From assembly GCF_041821045.1 (NCBI RefSeq), contig NZ_JBGUAW010000008.1, positions 186,001 through 250,000 of the forward strand: a DNA stretch of 64,000 bases, in the 5' to 3' direction. The first letter of the stretch is position 1. Each line of letters opens with the position of its first letter. The position numbers and the translations under genes are program-made. The stretch comes from Thiohalorhabdus sp. Cl-TMA. GTDB lineage: Bacteria > Pseudomonadota > Gammaproteobacteria > Thiohalorhabdales > Thiohalorhabdaceae. Below, in pieces: positions 7,989 to 16,123 of this stretch. The notes beneath the pieces are model-generated. The model worked only from the letters and a program-made list of their open reading frames with translations, did not search any database and was not told the origin of the DNA.

Positions 7989-8655
7989 ATTCCACGCCCA
8001 TGAAATCCAGCATGCGCTGAGCCGCCTCCTGTTCCGCGCGGCGTTTGCTGCTGCCTTCGCCACGCACGGGCTCGTGCCCGATTACCGTACATTCGATGTA
8101 GAAAAGCCGTTGATGCTCGGCGCCCACCGTCTCCACCAGCTGATATTCGGGGAGGGGCTGCCCCTGACTCTGGAGATGTTCCTGGAGGCGGGTTTTGGGG
8201 TCCTTGTTCACCGAGCGCGGATCAAGGTTCGTTACCCGGGATTCCCAGAGCCGGTACACCATGCTCTGCATGGCCTCCACCCCGCCATCCAGCAGCACGG
8301 CGCCCACCAGGGCCTCCACGGAATCGGCGAGGATGGATTCGCGCCGATGGCCGCCCGCCTTGCGCTCTCCGGGTCCGAGATACACCAGCCTGCCGAGCTC
8401 CAGCTCCTCGGCGATCTCGGCCAGCGCTTCGGTACAGACCAGCCGCGCCCGGAGCCGGGACAGCACGCCCTCGCGCTCCTTCGGGAAGCGCTCATAGAGC
8501 CACCGGGCCACGGTAAAGTTCAACGCGGCATCCCCCAGAAACTCCTGCCGTTCGTTGTTCTGGGTGCCGGCCGACCGATGGGTCAAAGCCCGGCGCAGCA
8601 GATCGGTTTCCCGGAAGGAATAGCCGATTCGCGCCTGCAGACTCGCCTCATCCAC
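7981..8655 (-). CDS. rnc: Ribonuclease III
   Basis: The 224-residue double-strand-specific endonuclease processes rRNA precursors and mRNA. The catalytic domain signature NERQEFLGDAALNF and the second acidic cluster SILADSVEALVGA are intact; the C-terminal double-stranded RNA-binding domain ends about GSSKRRAEQEAAQRML. A GTG start at 8655 is chosen: GGAGG lies 9 nt upstream and the length then matches the usual 226. A longer frame open to 8739 would overlap the upstream gene in another frame. It overlaps both neighbours by 8 bp. Confidence 0.93.
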   Translation of the reverse strand: MDEASLQARIGYSFRETDLLRRALTHRSAGTQNNERQEFLGDAALNFTVARWLYERFPKEREGVLSRLRARLVCTEALAEIAEELELGRLVYLGPGERKAGGHRRESILADSVEALVGAVLLDGGVEAMQSMVYRLWESRVTNLDPRSVNKDPKTRLQEHLQSQGQPLPEYQLVETVGAEHQRLFYIECTVIGHEPVRGEGSSKRRAEQEAAQRMLDFMGVEYE

Positions 8656-9025
8656 CCTCAGTTGCCTCCGGTTTAAAAGTGAACACCAGTTCCACGCCGC
8701 GGGCGAGGGGCACCCTTGCCCGGTATTCGGCCCAGACACGGTAACGATCCCCGGACGCCACCTTCTTCACCTGGATCTCCTTCGCATCCAGGCGCTGCAG
8801 GTCCTGGAAGCGCAGCTCCTTGAGGACCTCCTGCCGCAGCTCCTGCGGGGTACCGTAGAGCGATCCCTTCTGGATCTGCTCCTGGAAAACCGTCTGGATG
8901 TTCCAGTATTCGTAATAAAGGGGAACGATCCGGGCGCCGAGCCAGAACAGAATCCCGATCAGCGCCAGCCAGAACAGAATCCCCCACAGCCCCAGGCCAC
9001 GCTGCGAATGCCGATCCGCCCCCAT
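8648..9025 (-). CDS. DUF4845 single-pass membrane protein
   Basis: A 125-residue protein with one N-terminal membrane helix (about residues 13-32) and a short soluble domain containing YYEYWNIQTVF and KELRFQDL. It belongs to the DUF4845 family, always found between lepB and rnc in Gammaproteobacteria. No function is established. Its end overlaps rnc by 8 bp, so the two genes are probably translated together. Confidence 0.85.
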   Translation of the reverse strand: MGADRHSQRGLGLWGILFWLALIGILFWLGARIVPLYYEYWNIQTVFQEQIQKGSLYGTPQELRQEVLKELRFQDLQRLDAKEIQVKKVASGDRYRVWAEYRARVPLARGVELVFTFKPEATEGG

Positions 9026-9072
9026 TTCCCCCCCTCATTCGGTCTCGATCGGACTTCGGGCGCCCCTCCGGC

Positions 9073-9843
9073 TCAATTGACCCAGTTGCCCAGGCGGCTC
9101 CAGCGCGGTGCGCTGTCTCCGCTGTCCCAGGACCACCAGATCATGAAGGCCTCGCCCAGAATGTTCTGAGCCGGGACGGTCCCCCAGTAGCGGCTGTCAT
9201 TGCTGTTGTCGCGGTTGTCCCCCATGACGAAATACCTTCCCTCGGGAACCCGGATGGGGTCGGTAATAGTCCGGCCGCTCCGCTTCTCGGTATAGAGGAC
9301 ATGATACAGGTGATGCTCGGTGCGCTCCTGATACCGGTTGGCGTGCACCAAGCCCCCCCGCGGCCCCTGGTACACGAACTGACCATCATAGGAATGCGGC
9401 ACCGGCTTCCCGTTCACCATCAGGGTATGGTCTCGGAAGGCGACGCGGTCCCCCGGAACCGCAACGATGCGCTTGATGTAATCCACGCTCTCGTCCTCGG
9501 GGTACTGGAATACGATCACGTCACCGCGCTGGGGCGGATCGCCGTCGGTGAGCTTCCAGCCCAGCAGCGGCACCCGCAGGCCGTACTCGAACTTGTTCAC
9601 CAGGATGAAATCGCCGATCCGCAGGGTCGGGAGCATGGAGCCGGACGGGATCTTGAAGGGCTCCACCACGAAAGACCGGATCAGGAGCACCACCAGGATC
9701 ACCGGAAACAGGGAGCGGGCGTACTCCACCACCACCGGCCGCTCCGGGCCGGCGCGGCCCCGGACCCGTTGATAGAGCCATCCAGCCAGCCAAACCGCCC
9801 CGGTGGCCGCCAGGAGGACCACAAGCAGTAAGGTGAAATTCAT
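9073..9843 (-). CDS. lepB: Signal peptidase I
   Basis: The 256-residue inner-membrane protease removes signal peptides from exported proteins. Two hydrophobic segments lie at the N-terminus. The catalytic serine is in [10 protein letters not shown] and the catalytic lysine in [12 protein letters not shown]; the box [15 protein letters not shown] is also present. It overlaps lepA by 4 bp (ATGA), as in the usual lepA-lepB operon. Confidence 0.97.
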   Translation of the reverse strand: MNFTLLLVVLLAATGAVWLAGWLYQRVRGRAGPERPVVVEYARSLFPVILVVLLIRSFVVEPFKIPSGSMLPTLRIGDFILVNKFEYGLRVPLLGWKLTDGDPPQRGDVIVFQYPEDESVDYIKRIVAVPGDRVAFRDHTLMVNGKPVPHSYDGQFVYQGPRGGLVHANRYQERTEHHLYHVLYTEKRSGRTITDPIRVPEGRYFVMGDNRDNSNDSRYWGTVPAQNILGEAFMIWWSWDSGDSAPRWSRLGNWVN

Positions 9844-11642
9844 TCTTCATCCACCGAAAGGGCTGCCAGGAACGCCTCCTGCGGGATGGTCACCGAGCCC
9901 ACCTGCTTCATGCGCTTCTTGCCTTCCTTCTGTTTCTCGATGAGCTTGCGCTTCCGGGTGACGTCGCCGCCATAGCACTTGGCCGTAACGTTCTTGCGCA
10001 TGGCCTTCACGGTCTCGCGGGCGATGATCCTGGAGCCCAGTGACGCCTGGATGGCGATGTCGAACATCTGGCGGGGAATCATCTCCTTGAGCTTCTTGGC
10101 CAGCTCCCGGCCCCGGTAGTAGGCATGGTCGCGATGCACGATCAGCGAGAGGGCATCCACGCGATCCTCGTTCACCAGGATGTCCAGGCGCACCAGATCC
10201 GAGGCCTGATAGCCATTGAGCTCGTAGTCGATGGACGCGTAGCCGGAGGTCATCGACTTGAGCCGCTCGAAGAAGTCGGTGACCACCTCGTTCATGGGCA
10301 GCTCGTAGGTGACCATTACCTGCCCGGCGTTGGTGTAGTGCAGGTTCTTCTGTCGTCCGCGCTTCTCCTCGGCCAGACGGATCACCTCGCCCACCAGCTC
10401 CTGGGGAACCAGGATGTTGGCGAGCATGAAGGGCTCCTCGATGGACTCGATGGCTCCCGCCTCCGGCAGCTCCGCCGGGTTCTCCACCCGCAGGGTCTCG
10501 CCCTCGTGGGTATGGACCATATAGACCACGGTGGGGGCGGTGGTGATGAGATCCAGGTCATATTCGCGCTCCAGGCGCTCCTGGATGATCTCCATGTGCA
10601 GCTTGCCGAGGAACCCGCAGCGGAACCCGAAGCCCAGGGCATGGGAGGTCTCCGGCTCATACTGCAGGCTCGAATCGTTGAGCCGCAGCTTCCCGAGGGC
10701 GTCCCGCAGCTCCTCGTACTGATCCGACTCGGTTGGATAGAGACCGGCGAAGACCTGCGGCTTGACCTCCTTGAACCCGGGCAGCGGCTCGGGCGCCGGG
10801 TGGTCCGCGTCGGTGATGGTATCGCCTACCTTGGCCCCGTCCACGTCCTTGATGCCGGCAATGACGAAGCCCACCTCGCCGGCGTTCAGGCCGTCCACCT
10901 CAAGGGGCTTGGGGGTCATGACGCCCACGGTGCCCACCGTGAAGCTCCGGCCGGTGGCCATCATCTGGATGCGCTGCCCCTTGCGCAGCGAACCGTCGAT
11001 GACCCGCACCAGCGCCACGGCGCCCTGGTATTTGTCGTACCAGGAATCCACCACCAGCGCCTTGGTGGGATTCTCCGGCGCCCCTTCCGGCGGGGGCACA
11101 TCCCGCACCAGGCGCTCGAGGATCTCGTGGATGCCGACACCCTCCTTGGCGCTGGCCTCCACGGCATCCTCCGCCTCGATGCCGATCACTTCCTCGATCT
11201 CCCCCTTCACCCGGGCAGGCTCGGCACTGGGCAGGTCGATCTTGTTGAGGACGGGGATCACCTCCAGGTCGTATTCCACCGCCTGGTAGGTGTTGGCCAC
11301 GCTCTGGGCCTCCACCCCTTGGGAGGCATCCACCACCAGCAGGGCGCCCTCGCACGCCACCAAGGACCGTGAAACCTCGTAGGAGAAGTCCACGTGGCCC
11401 GGGGTGTCGATCAGGTTGAGGGTATAGGTTTCCCCGTCGTCGGCGGTATAGAGCAGCCGGACGCTCTGCGCCTTGATGGTGATCCCGCGCTCCCGCTCCA
11501 GGTCCATGCCGTCCAGGACCTGGTCGGCCATCTCCCGGTCGGCGAGACCGCCGCAGGCCTGGATGAAGCGATCCGCCAGCGTCGACTTGCCGTGGTCGAT
11601 GTGGGCGATGATGGAAAAATTCCGGATATTCTCGAGCTTCAA
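9840..11642 (-). CDS. lepA: Elongation factor 4 (LepA)
   Basis: The 600-residue translational GTPase acts on the ribosome and aids 30S biogenesis and recovery from stalled states. It begins [21 protein letters not shown], with the P-loop and the G3 DTPG and G4 NKID motifs, and has the LepA-specific C-terminal domain ([19 protein letters not shown]). Length is normal. It is separated from degQ by about 140 bp containing a terminator-like hairpin, so it may have its own promoter. Confidence 0.97.
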   Translation of the reverse strand: MKLENIRNFSIIAHIDHGKSTLADRFIQACGGLADREMADQVLDGMDLERERGITIKAQSVRLLYTADDGETYTLNLIDTPGHVDFSYEVSRSLVACEGALLVVDASQGVEAQSVANTYQAVEYDLEVIPVLNKIDLPSAEPARVKGEIEEVIGIEAEDAVEASAKEGVGIHEILERLVRDVPPPEGAPENPTKALVVDSWYDKYQGAVALVRVIDGSLRKGQRIQMMATGRSFTVGTVGVMTPKPLEVDGLNAGEVGFVIAGIKDVDGAKVGDTITDADHPAPEPLPGFKEVKPQVFAGLYPTESDQYEELRDALGKLRLNDSSLQYEPETSHALGFGFRCGFLGKLHMEIIQERLEREYDLDLITTAPTVVYMVHTHEGETLRVENPAELPEAGAIESIEEPFMLANILVPQELVGEVIRLAEEKRGRQKNLHYTNAGQVMVTYELPMNEVVTDFFERLKSMTSGYASIDYELNGYQASDLVRLDILVNEDRVDALSLIVHRDHAYYRGRELAKKLKEMIPRQMFDIAIQASLGSRIIARETVKAMRKNVTAKCYGGDVTRKRKLIEKQKEGKKRMKQVGSVTIPQEAFLAALSVDEE

Positions 11643-11723
11643 CGGTCCTCCGCCTGATTCCTGGTCAACAATTTGGCTGGTACTCGCGGGATCCCACCCG
11701 GCCGTCGCCGGGCCAGAACACTA

Positions 11724-11757
11724 CAAGGATCGGCACCGGCCGGGCCGGCACCGATCC
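11724..11757 (-). terminator. Terminator-like hairpin after degQ
   Basis: AAGGATCGG and CCGATCCTT enclose an inner CCGGCC/GGCCGG stem with a CA/CA mismatch. It lies 27 nt beyond the degQ stop on the minus strand and ends in CCTTGTAG, only a weak T tail. Confidence 0.55.
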
Positions 11758-11783
11758 TTTGTCGGCCTGTCCCGTTCAGGGAC

Positions 11784-13193
11784 TCAGGGAACCTGAATGG
11801 GCAGGAACAGGGCCCCTTGCCCGCGCCGCACCAGCATGGGAACCGCCCGCCCGGAAGGCAGCTCCGAAGCTATCCCGGACATGCTGGCCGGGCCTTTGAC
11901 CGGCTCGTTCCCCAGCTTGAGGATGATATCCCCGCTCCGCACCCCCGCGGAACGGGCCGGATCGCCGGTCACTTCGGCGACCTGGACGCCCTGGCCTTCC
12001 GGGAGTCCGAGCTCCTCCCGGGCCTCGGGAGGAACCGGTCGGACGCGCATACCCAGCACCTCCTGGGGCTGCCCTTCACGAGCCCGCTGGGCCTTTTCCT
12101 GGGAGCCCACGGTGACCTGGATCTTCTGCTGCTCTCCGCCGCGCATCACGGTCAGGGTTACCTCGGTGCCGGGCTTGAGGCGGCCGATCTTGGGCGGCAA
12201 ATCCCCGGAGGTCCGTATCTCCTCGCCGTTCACCGCCACAACGACGTCGCCGGACTGCAGGCCGGCCCCGGCGGCGGGGCTACCCTCCACCACGCGGGCC
12301 ACCAGCGCGCCCACCGGCTTCTTCATGCCGAAGGACTCGGCCAGCTCCGGGGAGACATCCTGTATATAGACGCCGAGCCAGCCCCGCCGGACCTTGCCGT
12401 ACTCCTTGAGCTGCTGCACGGCATCCATGGCGATGTCGATGGGTATGGCGAAGGACAGGCCCATGAAGCCGCCGGACTGGGAGTAGATCTGGGCATTGAT
12501 GCCCACAACCTTGCCGGCCATGCTGAACAGCGGCCCTCCCGAGTTGCCCGGGTTCACGGCCACGTCAGTCTGGATGAAATTGACGTAGTTGTCCGTCGGA
12601 AGGCTGCGCCCCTTGGCGCTGACGATACCCGCGGTCACGCTGTTCTCGAAACCGAACGGCGAGCCGATGGCCACCACCCATTCGCCAACCTCCAGATCGT
12701 CAGGATCCCCGGCCTTGACCGTGGGCAGATCCTGGGCATCCACCTTCAAGAGCGCCACGTCGAGGGCCTCGTCCCTCCCCACCACCTCGGCCTCGAACTG
12801 CTGCCGGTTGGTGAGCTGGACCACGATCTCGGTAGCGTCCTTGATCACGTGGGCATTGGTGACGACGTAGCCGTCGGAGGAAATGATGAAACCGGACCCC
12901 AGGGAGTGGGTTTCAAACTCCCGCTGCGGCGTTTCGCCGAAGAAGCGCCGGAAGAAGTCCTCGAAGGGCGTGCCTTCGAACTGCGGCGGGAGATTGGGCG
13001 CACCCTGCGCCTGGACTTTCTGGGTGGTGCTGATGTTCACCACCGCTTCACCGTGCTCCTCGACGATCTGGGTGAAATCCGGAAGCGCTTCATTCTGTGC
13101 CGCCACGGGAGCCGGGGCAGCCAGCCCCAAGCACAGAAGGAAAAGCCCCCATACGGCCATTCCTGGCAAGCTTTGGAATCGATTCAACGCCAA
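11784..13193 (-). CDS. degQ: Do/DegQ-family periplasmic serine protease
   Basis: The 469-residue protein has an N-terminal signal peptide (cleavage near VAAQ), a trypsin-like domain with the triad His (NAHVIKDA), Asp (DVALLKVD) and Ser (NPGNSGGPL), and two C-terminal PDZ domains. It degrades or refolds damaged envelope proteins. Its place after rseC in the rpoE cluster matches mucD of Pseudomonas. A 45-bp gap separates it from rseC, so co-regulation by sigma-E is likely but a separate promoter cannot be excluded. Confidence 0.94.
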   Translation of the reverse strand: MALNRFQSLPGMAVWGLFLLCLGLAAPAPVAAQNEALPDFTQIVEEHGEAVVNISTTQKVQAQGAPNLPPQFEGTPFEDFFRRFFGETPQREFETHSLGSGFIISSDGYVVTNAHVIKDATEIVVQLTNRQQFEAEVVGRDEALDVALLKVDAQDLPTVKAGDPDDLEVGEWVVAIGSPFGFENSVTAGIVSAKGRSLPTDNYVNFIQTDVAVNPGNSGGPLFSMAGKVVGINAQIYSQSGGFMGLSFAIPIDIAMDAVQQLKEYGKVRRGWLGVYIQDVSPELAESFGMKKPVGALVARVVEGSPAAGAGLQSGDVVVAVNGEEIRTSGDLPPKIGRLKPGTEVTLTVMRGGEQQKIQVTVGSQEKAQRAREGQPQEVLGMRVRPVPPEAREELGLPEGQGVQVAEVTGDPARSAGVRSGDIILKLGNEPVKGPASMSGIASELPSGRAVPMLVRRGQGALFLPIQVP

Positions 13194-13238
13194 TCTCCCA
13201 TTGGTATAGGACGGACTTCCGGATGCCGTCCGCGAGGC

Positions 13239-13751
13239 TCAGGTGCCTATGGCGGGAGCGGACACCTTCTTCGCTTCCGGGGGTCGATTCGCGACGCGCC
13301 GCAGGACCCGGGGACGGTAGCGGGGGTCATCGGCGAACCGGCGCCCGAAGCCCCGCTGCCACAGGAAGCCGCCGCCCAGGCCGGCGAGACCTGCCAGCAA
13401 GGTCAGCACGTCCGCCGCTTCCCGCAGGGCGAGCTGGGCGAGCAGCCATTCCGTCATCCCGGCCGCAGCGAACAGGCCCACCAAGGGGACCAGATAGAGG
13501 GCGACAGAGGCCCGGAGATACCCGCCCTGGGGCAATCCGACCAGCACCCGGTCGCCCGGCTGCAGGGCCAGATCGGTCGGCACCCGCAGCCGGCTGGCGG
13601 TACCGACCCGGGTACCCAGGATGGTCCGACCGGCGCTGCCCCCGCAGCCCCCCGCGGTATGACACTTGCCGCACCCCTCGCCGTCACCGGAAGCCTCCAC
13701 CTCCACCAGCCCGCCTTCCACGGACACCACGGTGGCCTCGGCCTCGACCAT
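13239..13751 (-). CDS. rseC: RseC/MucC-family membrane protein
   Basis: The 170-residue protein has an N-terminal cysteine cluster (GCGKCHTAGGCGG), a beta-rich segment typical of SoxR-reducing factors, and two membrane helices near residues 78-98 and 110-130. RseC relatives act as positive modulators of sigma-E or, in RsxABCDGE systems, in SoxR reduction; its exact role here is not certain. It starts 1 bp into the end of rseB. A basic tail follows the second helix. Confidence 0.85.
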   Translation of the reverse strand: MVEAEATVVSVEGGLVEVEASGDGEGCGKCHTAGGCGGSAGRTILGTRVGTASRLRVPTDLALQPGDRVLVGLPQGGYLRASVALYLVPLVGLFAAAGMTEWLLAQLALREAADVLTLLAGLAGLGGGFLWQRGFGRRFADDPRYRPRVLRRVANRPPEAKKVSAPAIGT

Positions 13752-14734
13752 TATTCGGCCCCCTTGCGCGAGGGGGCGGCGAGGCTTGCGGCGATCCGGC
13801 GGATCGCCGGCCCGGGCAGCTCGCCCAGCAAGGTGATCCGGTATCGGCCCTGGTGCACGGAGCAGGCATGCAGGGCACCCCGCTGCAGGATGTCCCCCGC
13901 CTTGCCGGACAGATCGACATTGCCCTTCACCTTTTCCAGAAACACGGAAAGCGTGGCGAGGCCGTCAGTGAAGAACAGATGCGTACCGCCCGCCTCACCG
14001 GGAACGCCGAAACGGGCGTCCAGGCGGAAGCCGGGAGGCAGTTTCATCCGCGAAAGCACCTCCGGATGATTCCCCTCCTCGAGCGCCCGGCGCTCCAGGT
14101 GGCGCGCCGCCTCGGGCACCTTCATGCGGAGGTCTTCCTCATCCAAAGAACTGTTGGGCGAGACCACCGCGAACATGAAAGTCTCCATCACCCGGCCGTC
14201 CTCGGAGAGGATCTCGGTCTGCAGCGGCAGATTATTGGAAACATCCCGCCACACCCGGTAGGTGAAGCGGTGGTCGTCCTGAGCACGGAACTCCACCGCG
14301 CGGGCCTGGCGCCCGGCCACACGGCCGGTGGGCCCGGTGGTCAGGCTGTAGTACTTACGGACCCGATCGAGATCCTTCTCCGCCAGCTTGAAGATAGCCG
14401 TACCGCTTCGCCGGGGCCCGGAGATGACCTGACCGATATCCGGATGGTACCGCTTTATCTGGTCATCCTCGCGGACCAGCTCCCGGGCCGGGCCGGTCAG
14501 CATCACCAGGCGCTCCCGGAAGCTTCCGTCCGGACCCCCACGGTGGAAGAGCCGCATGGACTCCACGCCCACGGGCACCCCGTGGACGAGCACGCCCTGG
14601 TAGCTCATCTCCCGGGCGGCCTGGATCATGCGCTTCACTTCGGCCTCGACCTGGCCCTGCTTCGCCTCCGCGATGGAGACCTGAACGGCGGCAAGCAGGA
14701 CGGCGAAGATGGGAAATAAACGCACCGGAGCCAT
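13751..14734 (-). CDS. rseB: Sigma-E regulatory protein RseB/MucB
   Basis: This 327-residue periplasmic protein has an N-terminal signal peptide and the two-domain lipoprotein-like RseB fold. Recognisable pieces are SYQGVLVHG at the start and LGELPGPAIRRIA at the end. It binds the periplasmic part of RseA and protects it from DegS cleavage until LPS or outer-membrane signals release it. The stop and start codons overlap with both rseA and rseC, so the operon is tightly coupled. Confidence 0.9.
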   Translation of the reverse strand: MAPVRLFPIFAVLLAAVQVSIAEAKQGQVEAEVKRMIQAAREMSYQGVLVHGVPVGVESMRLFHRGGPDGSFRERLVMLTGPARELVREDDQIKRYHPDIGQVISGPRRSGTAIFKLAEKDLDRVRKYYSLTTGPTGRVAGRQARAVEFRAQDDHRFTYRVWRDVSNNLPLQTEILSEDGRVMETFMFAVVSPNSSLDEEDLRMKVPEAARHLERRALEEGNHPEVLSRMKLPPGFRLDARFGVPGEAGGTHLFFTDGLATLSVFLEKVKGNVDLSGKAGDILQRGALHACSVHQGRYRITLLGELPGPAIRRIAASLAAPSRKGAE

Positions 14735-15330
14735 CAGCGCTCGTTGACCTCGAGCCTTGTCCGCTGGAACTCGGCCTCGGGGCCGCTGGGTACCAGACTG
14801 GAGTGCTCGGGGAGATAGCGCCGGATGGTGGCCATGTTGTTCTCGGCCCCGGCCCCCGTTTTCATCACAGGGCTTTCAGGGTTTTCCGAGCCGGATTCAG
14901 AGGATTGGGCGATGGTCGGGGAGGGCGAGGAACCGGAACCTGGGGCGGGGCTGAAGGCGGTTTGGGACCAGAACAGTGTACCTGCTACCGCTATGCCGGC
15001 CACGCCGGCGGCCGTGGCCAGCCAGCCCCACTGCGAGGACGGGAAGGAGCCCCGGCTGGAGGAGGGCCGGGTGGGTCCGCCTCCGGGTAAGCTTTCCGGA
15101 CCGGTCCCGGGCCTCTCCTCCGCTATGGCCGCAGCCACACGCTCGCAGAACCCCTCCGGGACAACCACATCGCCTTCCCCGCGCACCAGGGTCCGGGTCG
15201 TATGGAATCGTTCGAATAGGCGGCAGCAATCCCGGCATTCGTTCAGATGTCGAAGGACCGCGTCGCTTTCGCTCTCGCTCAGTTCGCCGTCCACTAGCGC
15301 GGAAACGGCTTCGAAGTCACAGGACCCCAT
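14734..15330 (-). CDS. rseA: RseA-like anti-sigma factor with zinc-finger-like motif
   Basis: The 198-residue product sits between rpoE and rseB, the place of the membrane anti-sigma factor RseA/MucA. One membrane helix lies at about residues 101-118; the rest of the C-terminus would be periplasmic and contact RseB. Unusually, the cytoplasmic N-terminus has Cys4, His28, Cys32 and Cys35 (HLNECRDC), the C/H-x23-H-x3-C-x2-C spacing of zinc-binding anti-sigma factors (zf-HC2). E. coli RseA and Pseudomonas MucA lack this. Zinc binding or redox sensing is an inference. Confidence 0.85.
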   Translation of the reverse strand: MGSCDFEAVSALVDGELSESESDAVLRHLNECRDCCRLFERFHTTRTLVRGEGDVVVPEGFCERVAAAIAEERPGTGPESLPGGGPTRPSSSRGSFPSSQWGWLATAAGVAGIAVAGTLFWSQTAFSPAPGSGSSPSPTIAQSSESGSENPESPVMKTGAGAENNMATIRRYLPEHSSLVPSGPEAEFQRTRLEVNER

Positions 15331-15333
15331 CGG

Positions 15334-15924
15334 CTATTGCTCCTCCTTTTCCTGAGAAAGGGCTTCAAGGGCGTTATTGACGGCCTCACGCGCCCTGAAA
15401 ATACGGGACCGGACTGTCCCGATGGGACAGTCCATGACTTTGGCGATTTCCTCGTAGGTCAGACCGTCAATCTCGCGTAGCGTAAGCGCCGTGCGCAGGT
15501 CGGAGGGAAGCTCCTCGATCACCTGCAGGACCTTCTCGCTCATTTCCTTGGACAGCGTGACATCCTCGGGAGTGCCAACCTCGCGCATCACATCGGCTCC
15601 GCTCATTTGCTCCGCGTCGCTGGCATCGATGTCGGCGTCGGGAGGCCGGCGTCCCTTGGCCACGAGATAATTCTTGGCGGTATTCACGGCGATCCGGTAG
15701 AGCCAGGTATAAAAGGCACTGTCTCCCCGAAACCGGTCGAGGGAGCGATAGGCCTTGATAAAGCTCTCCTGAACGACATCTTCCACCGCAGCAGGGTCGG
15801 AGATGAACCGGCTCACCAAGCCATAAACTTTATGCTGGTATTTGCGGACCAGAAGGTCGAATGCTTGCTGCTCACCACTCTTGACCCGCTCAACCAGCTG
15901 CTGATCGGTTTGACGATCGCCCAT
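15334..15924 (-). CDS. rpoE: RNA polymerase sigma-E factor
   Basis: The 196-residue ECF sigma factor directs envelope stress genes. Region 2 shows KVYGLVSRFISDPAAVEDVVQ with YTWLYRIAVNTAKN, and region 4 shows LREIDGLTYEEIAKVMDCPIGTVRSR. The sequence is close to E. coli RpoE and Pseudomonas AlgU. It heads the rpoE-rseABC-degQ cluster and is divergent from nadB, the classical arrangement. A sigma-E-like promoter lies about 50-80 nt upstream, suggesting autoregulation. Confidence 0.97.
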   Translation of the reverse strand: MGDRQTDQQLVERVKSGEQQAFDLLVRKYQHKVYGLVSRFISDPAAVEDVVQESFIKAYRSLDRFRGDSAFYTWLYRIAVNTAKNYLVAKGRRPPDADIDASDAEQMSGADVMREVGTPEDVTLSKEMSEKVLQVIEELPSDLRTALTLREIDGLTYEEIAKVMDCPIGTVRSRIFRAREAVNNALEALSQEKEEQ

Positions 15925-15975
15925 ATTCGCTTCGCGCTTCCCGGACTAGGGGACGGAAGCCGGTGGACTGATTGA

Positions 15976-16004
15976 TCAGACACCGGCTGCGTCTGGGAGT
16001 TTCC
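15976..16004 (-). promoter_or_regulatory. Candidate sigma-E-type autoregulatory promoter of rpoE
   Basis: On the minus strand GGAAACT (16004-15998) is followed after 17 nt by TCTGA (15980-15976). This resembles the sigma-E consensus GGAACTT, about 16 nt, TCTGA/TCAAA. It is correctly oriented towards rpoE, whose start is 52 nt downstream. Confidence 0.55.
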
Positions 16005-16083
16005 ATTAGAACCGGCCGAAACAAGCCGAAAATAACCATATTAGCAGACCAGCCCCCCCTCCCCACTATCTTTGTTGCCCTGA

Positions 16084-16118
16084 AACTTGGCCTTTTCGGG
16101 CTCCTTGGCGTACCTTGA
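16084..16118. repeat. CTTGGC-type dispersed repeat, copy 1
   Basis: AACTTGGCC...GGGCTCCTTGGCGTACC resembles the other copies in the window (CTCGGC-n-CTTGGC-n-CTTGGCGT). It lies in the leader of nadB, immediately before its start codon, and is the one unpaired copy. Confidence 0.5.
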
Positions 16119-16123
16119 GGGCC

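Noticed and set aside
10125-11372. 415-codon plus-strand open frame over lepA
   Set aside because: Complement of lepA without any protein signature.
11673-14069. 798-codon plus-strand open frame over degQ, rseC and rseB
   Set aside because: Complement shadow; the minus-strand genes are certain.
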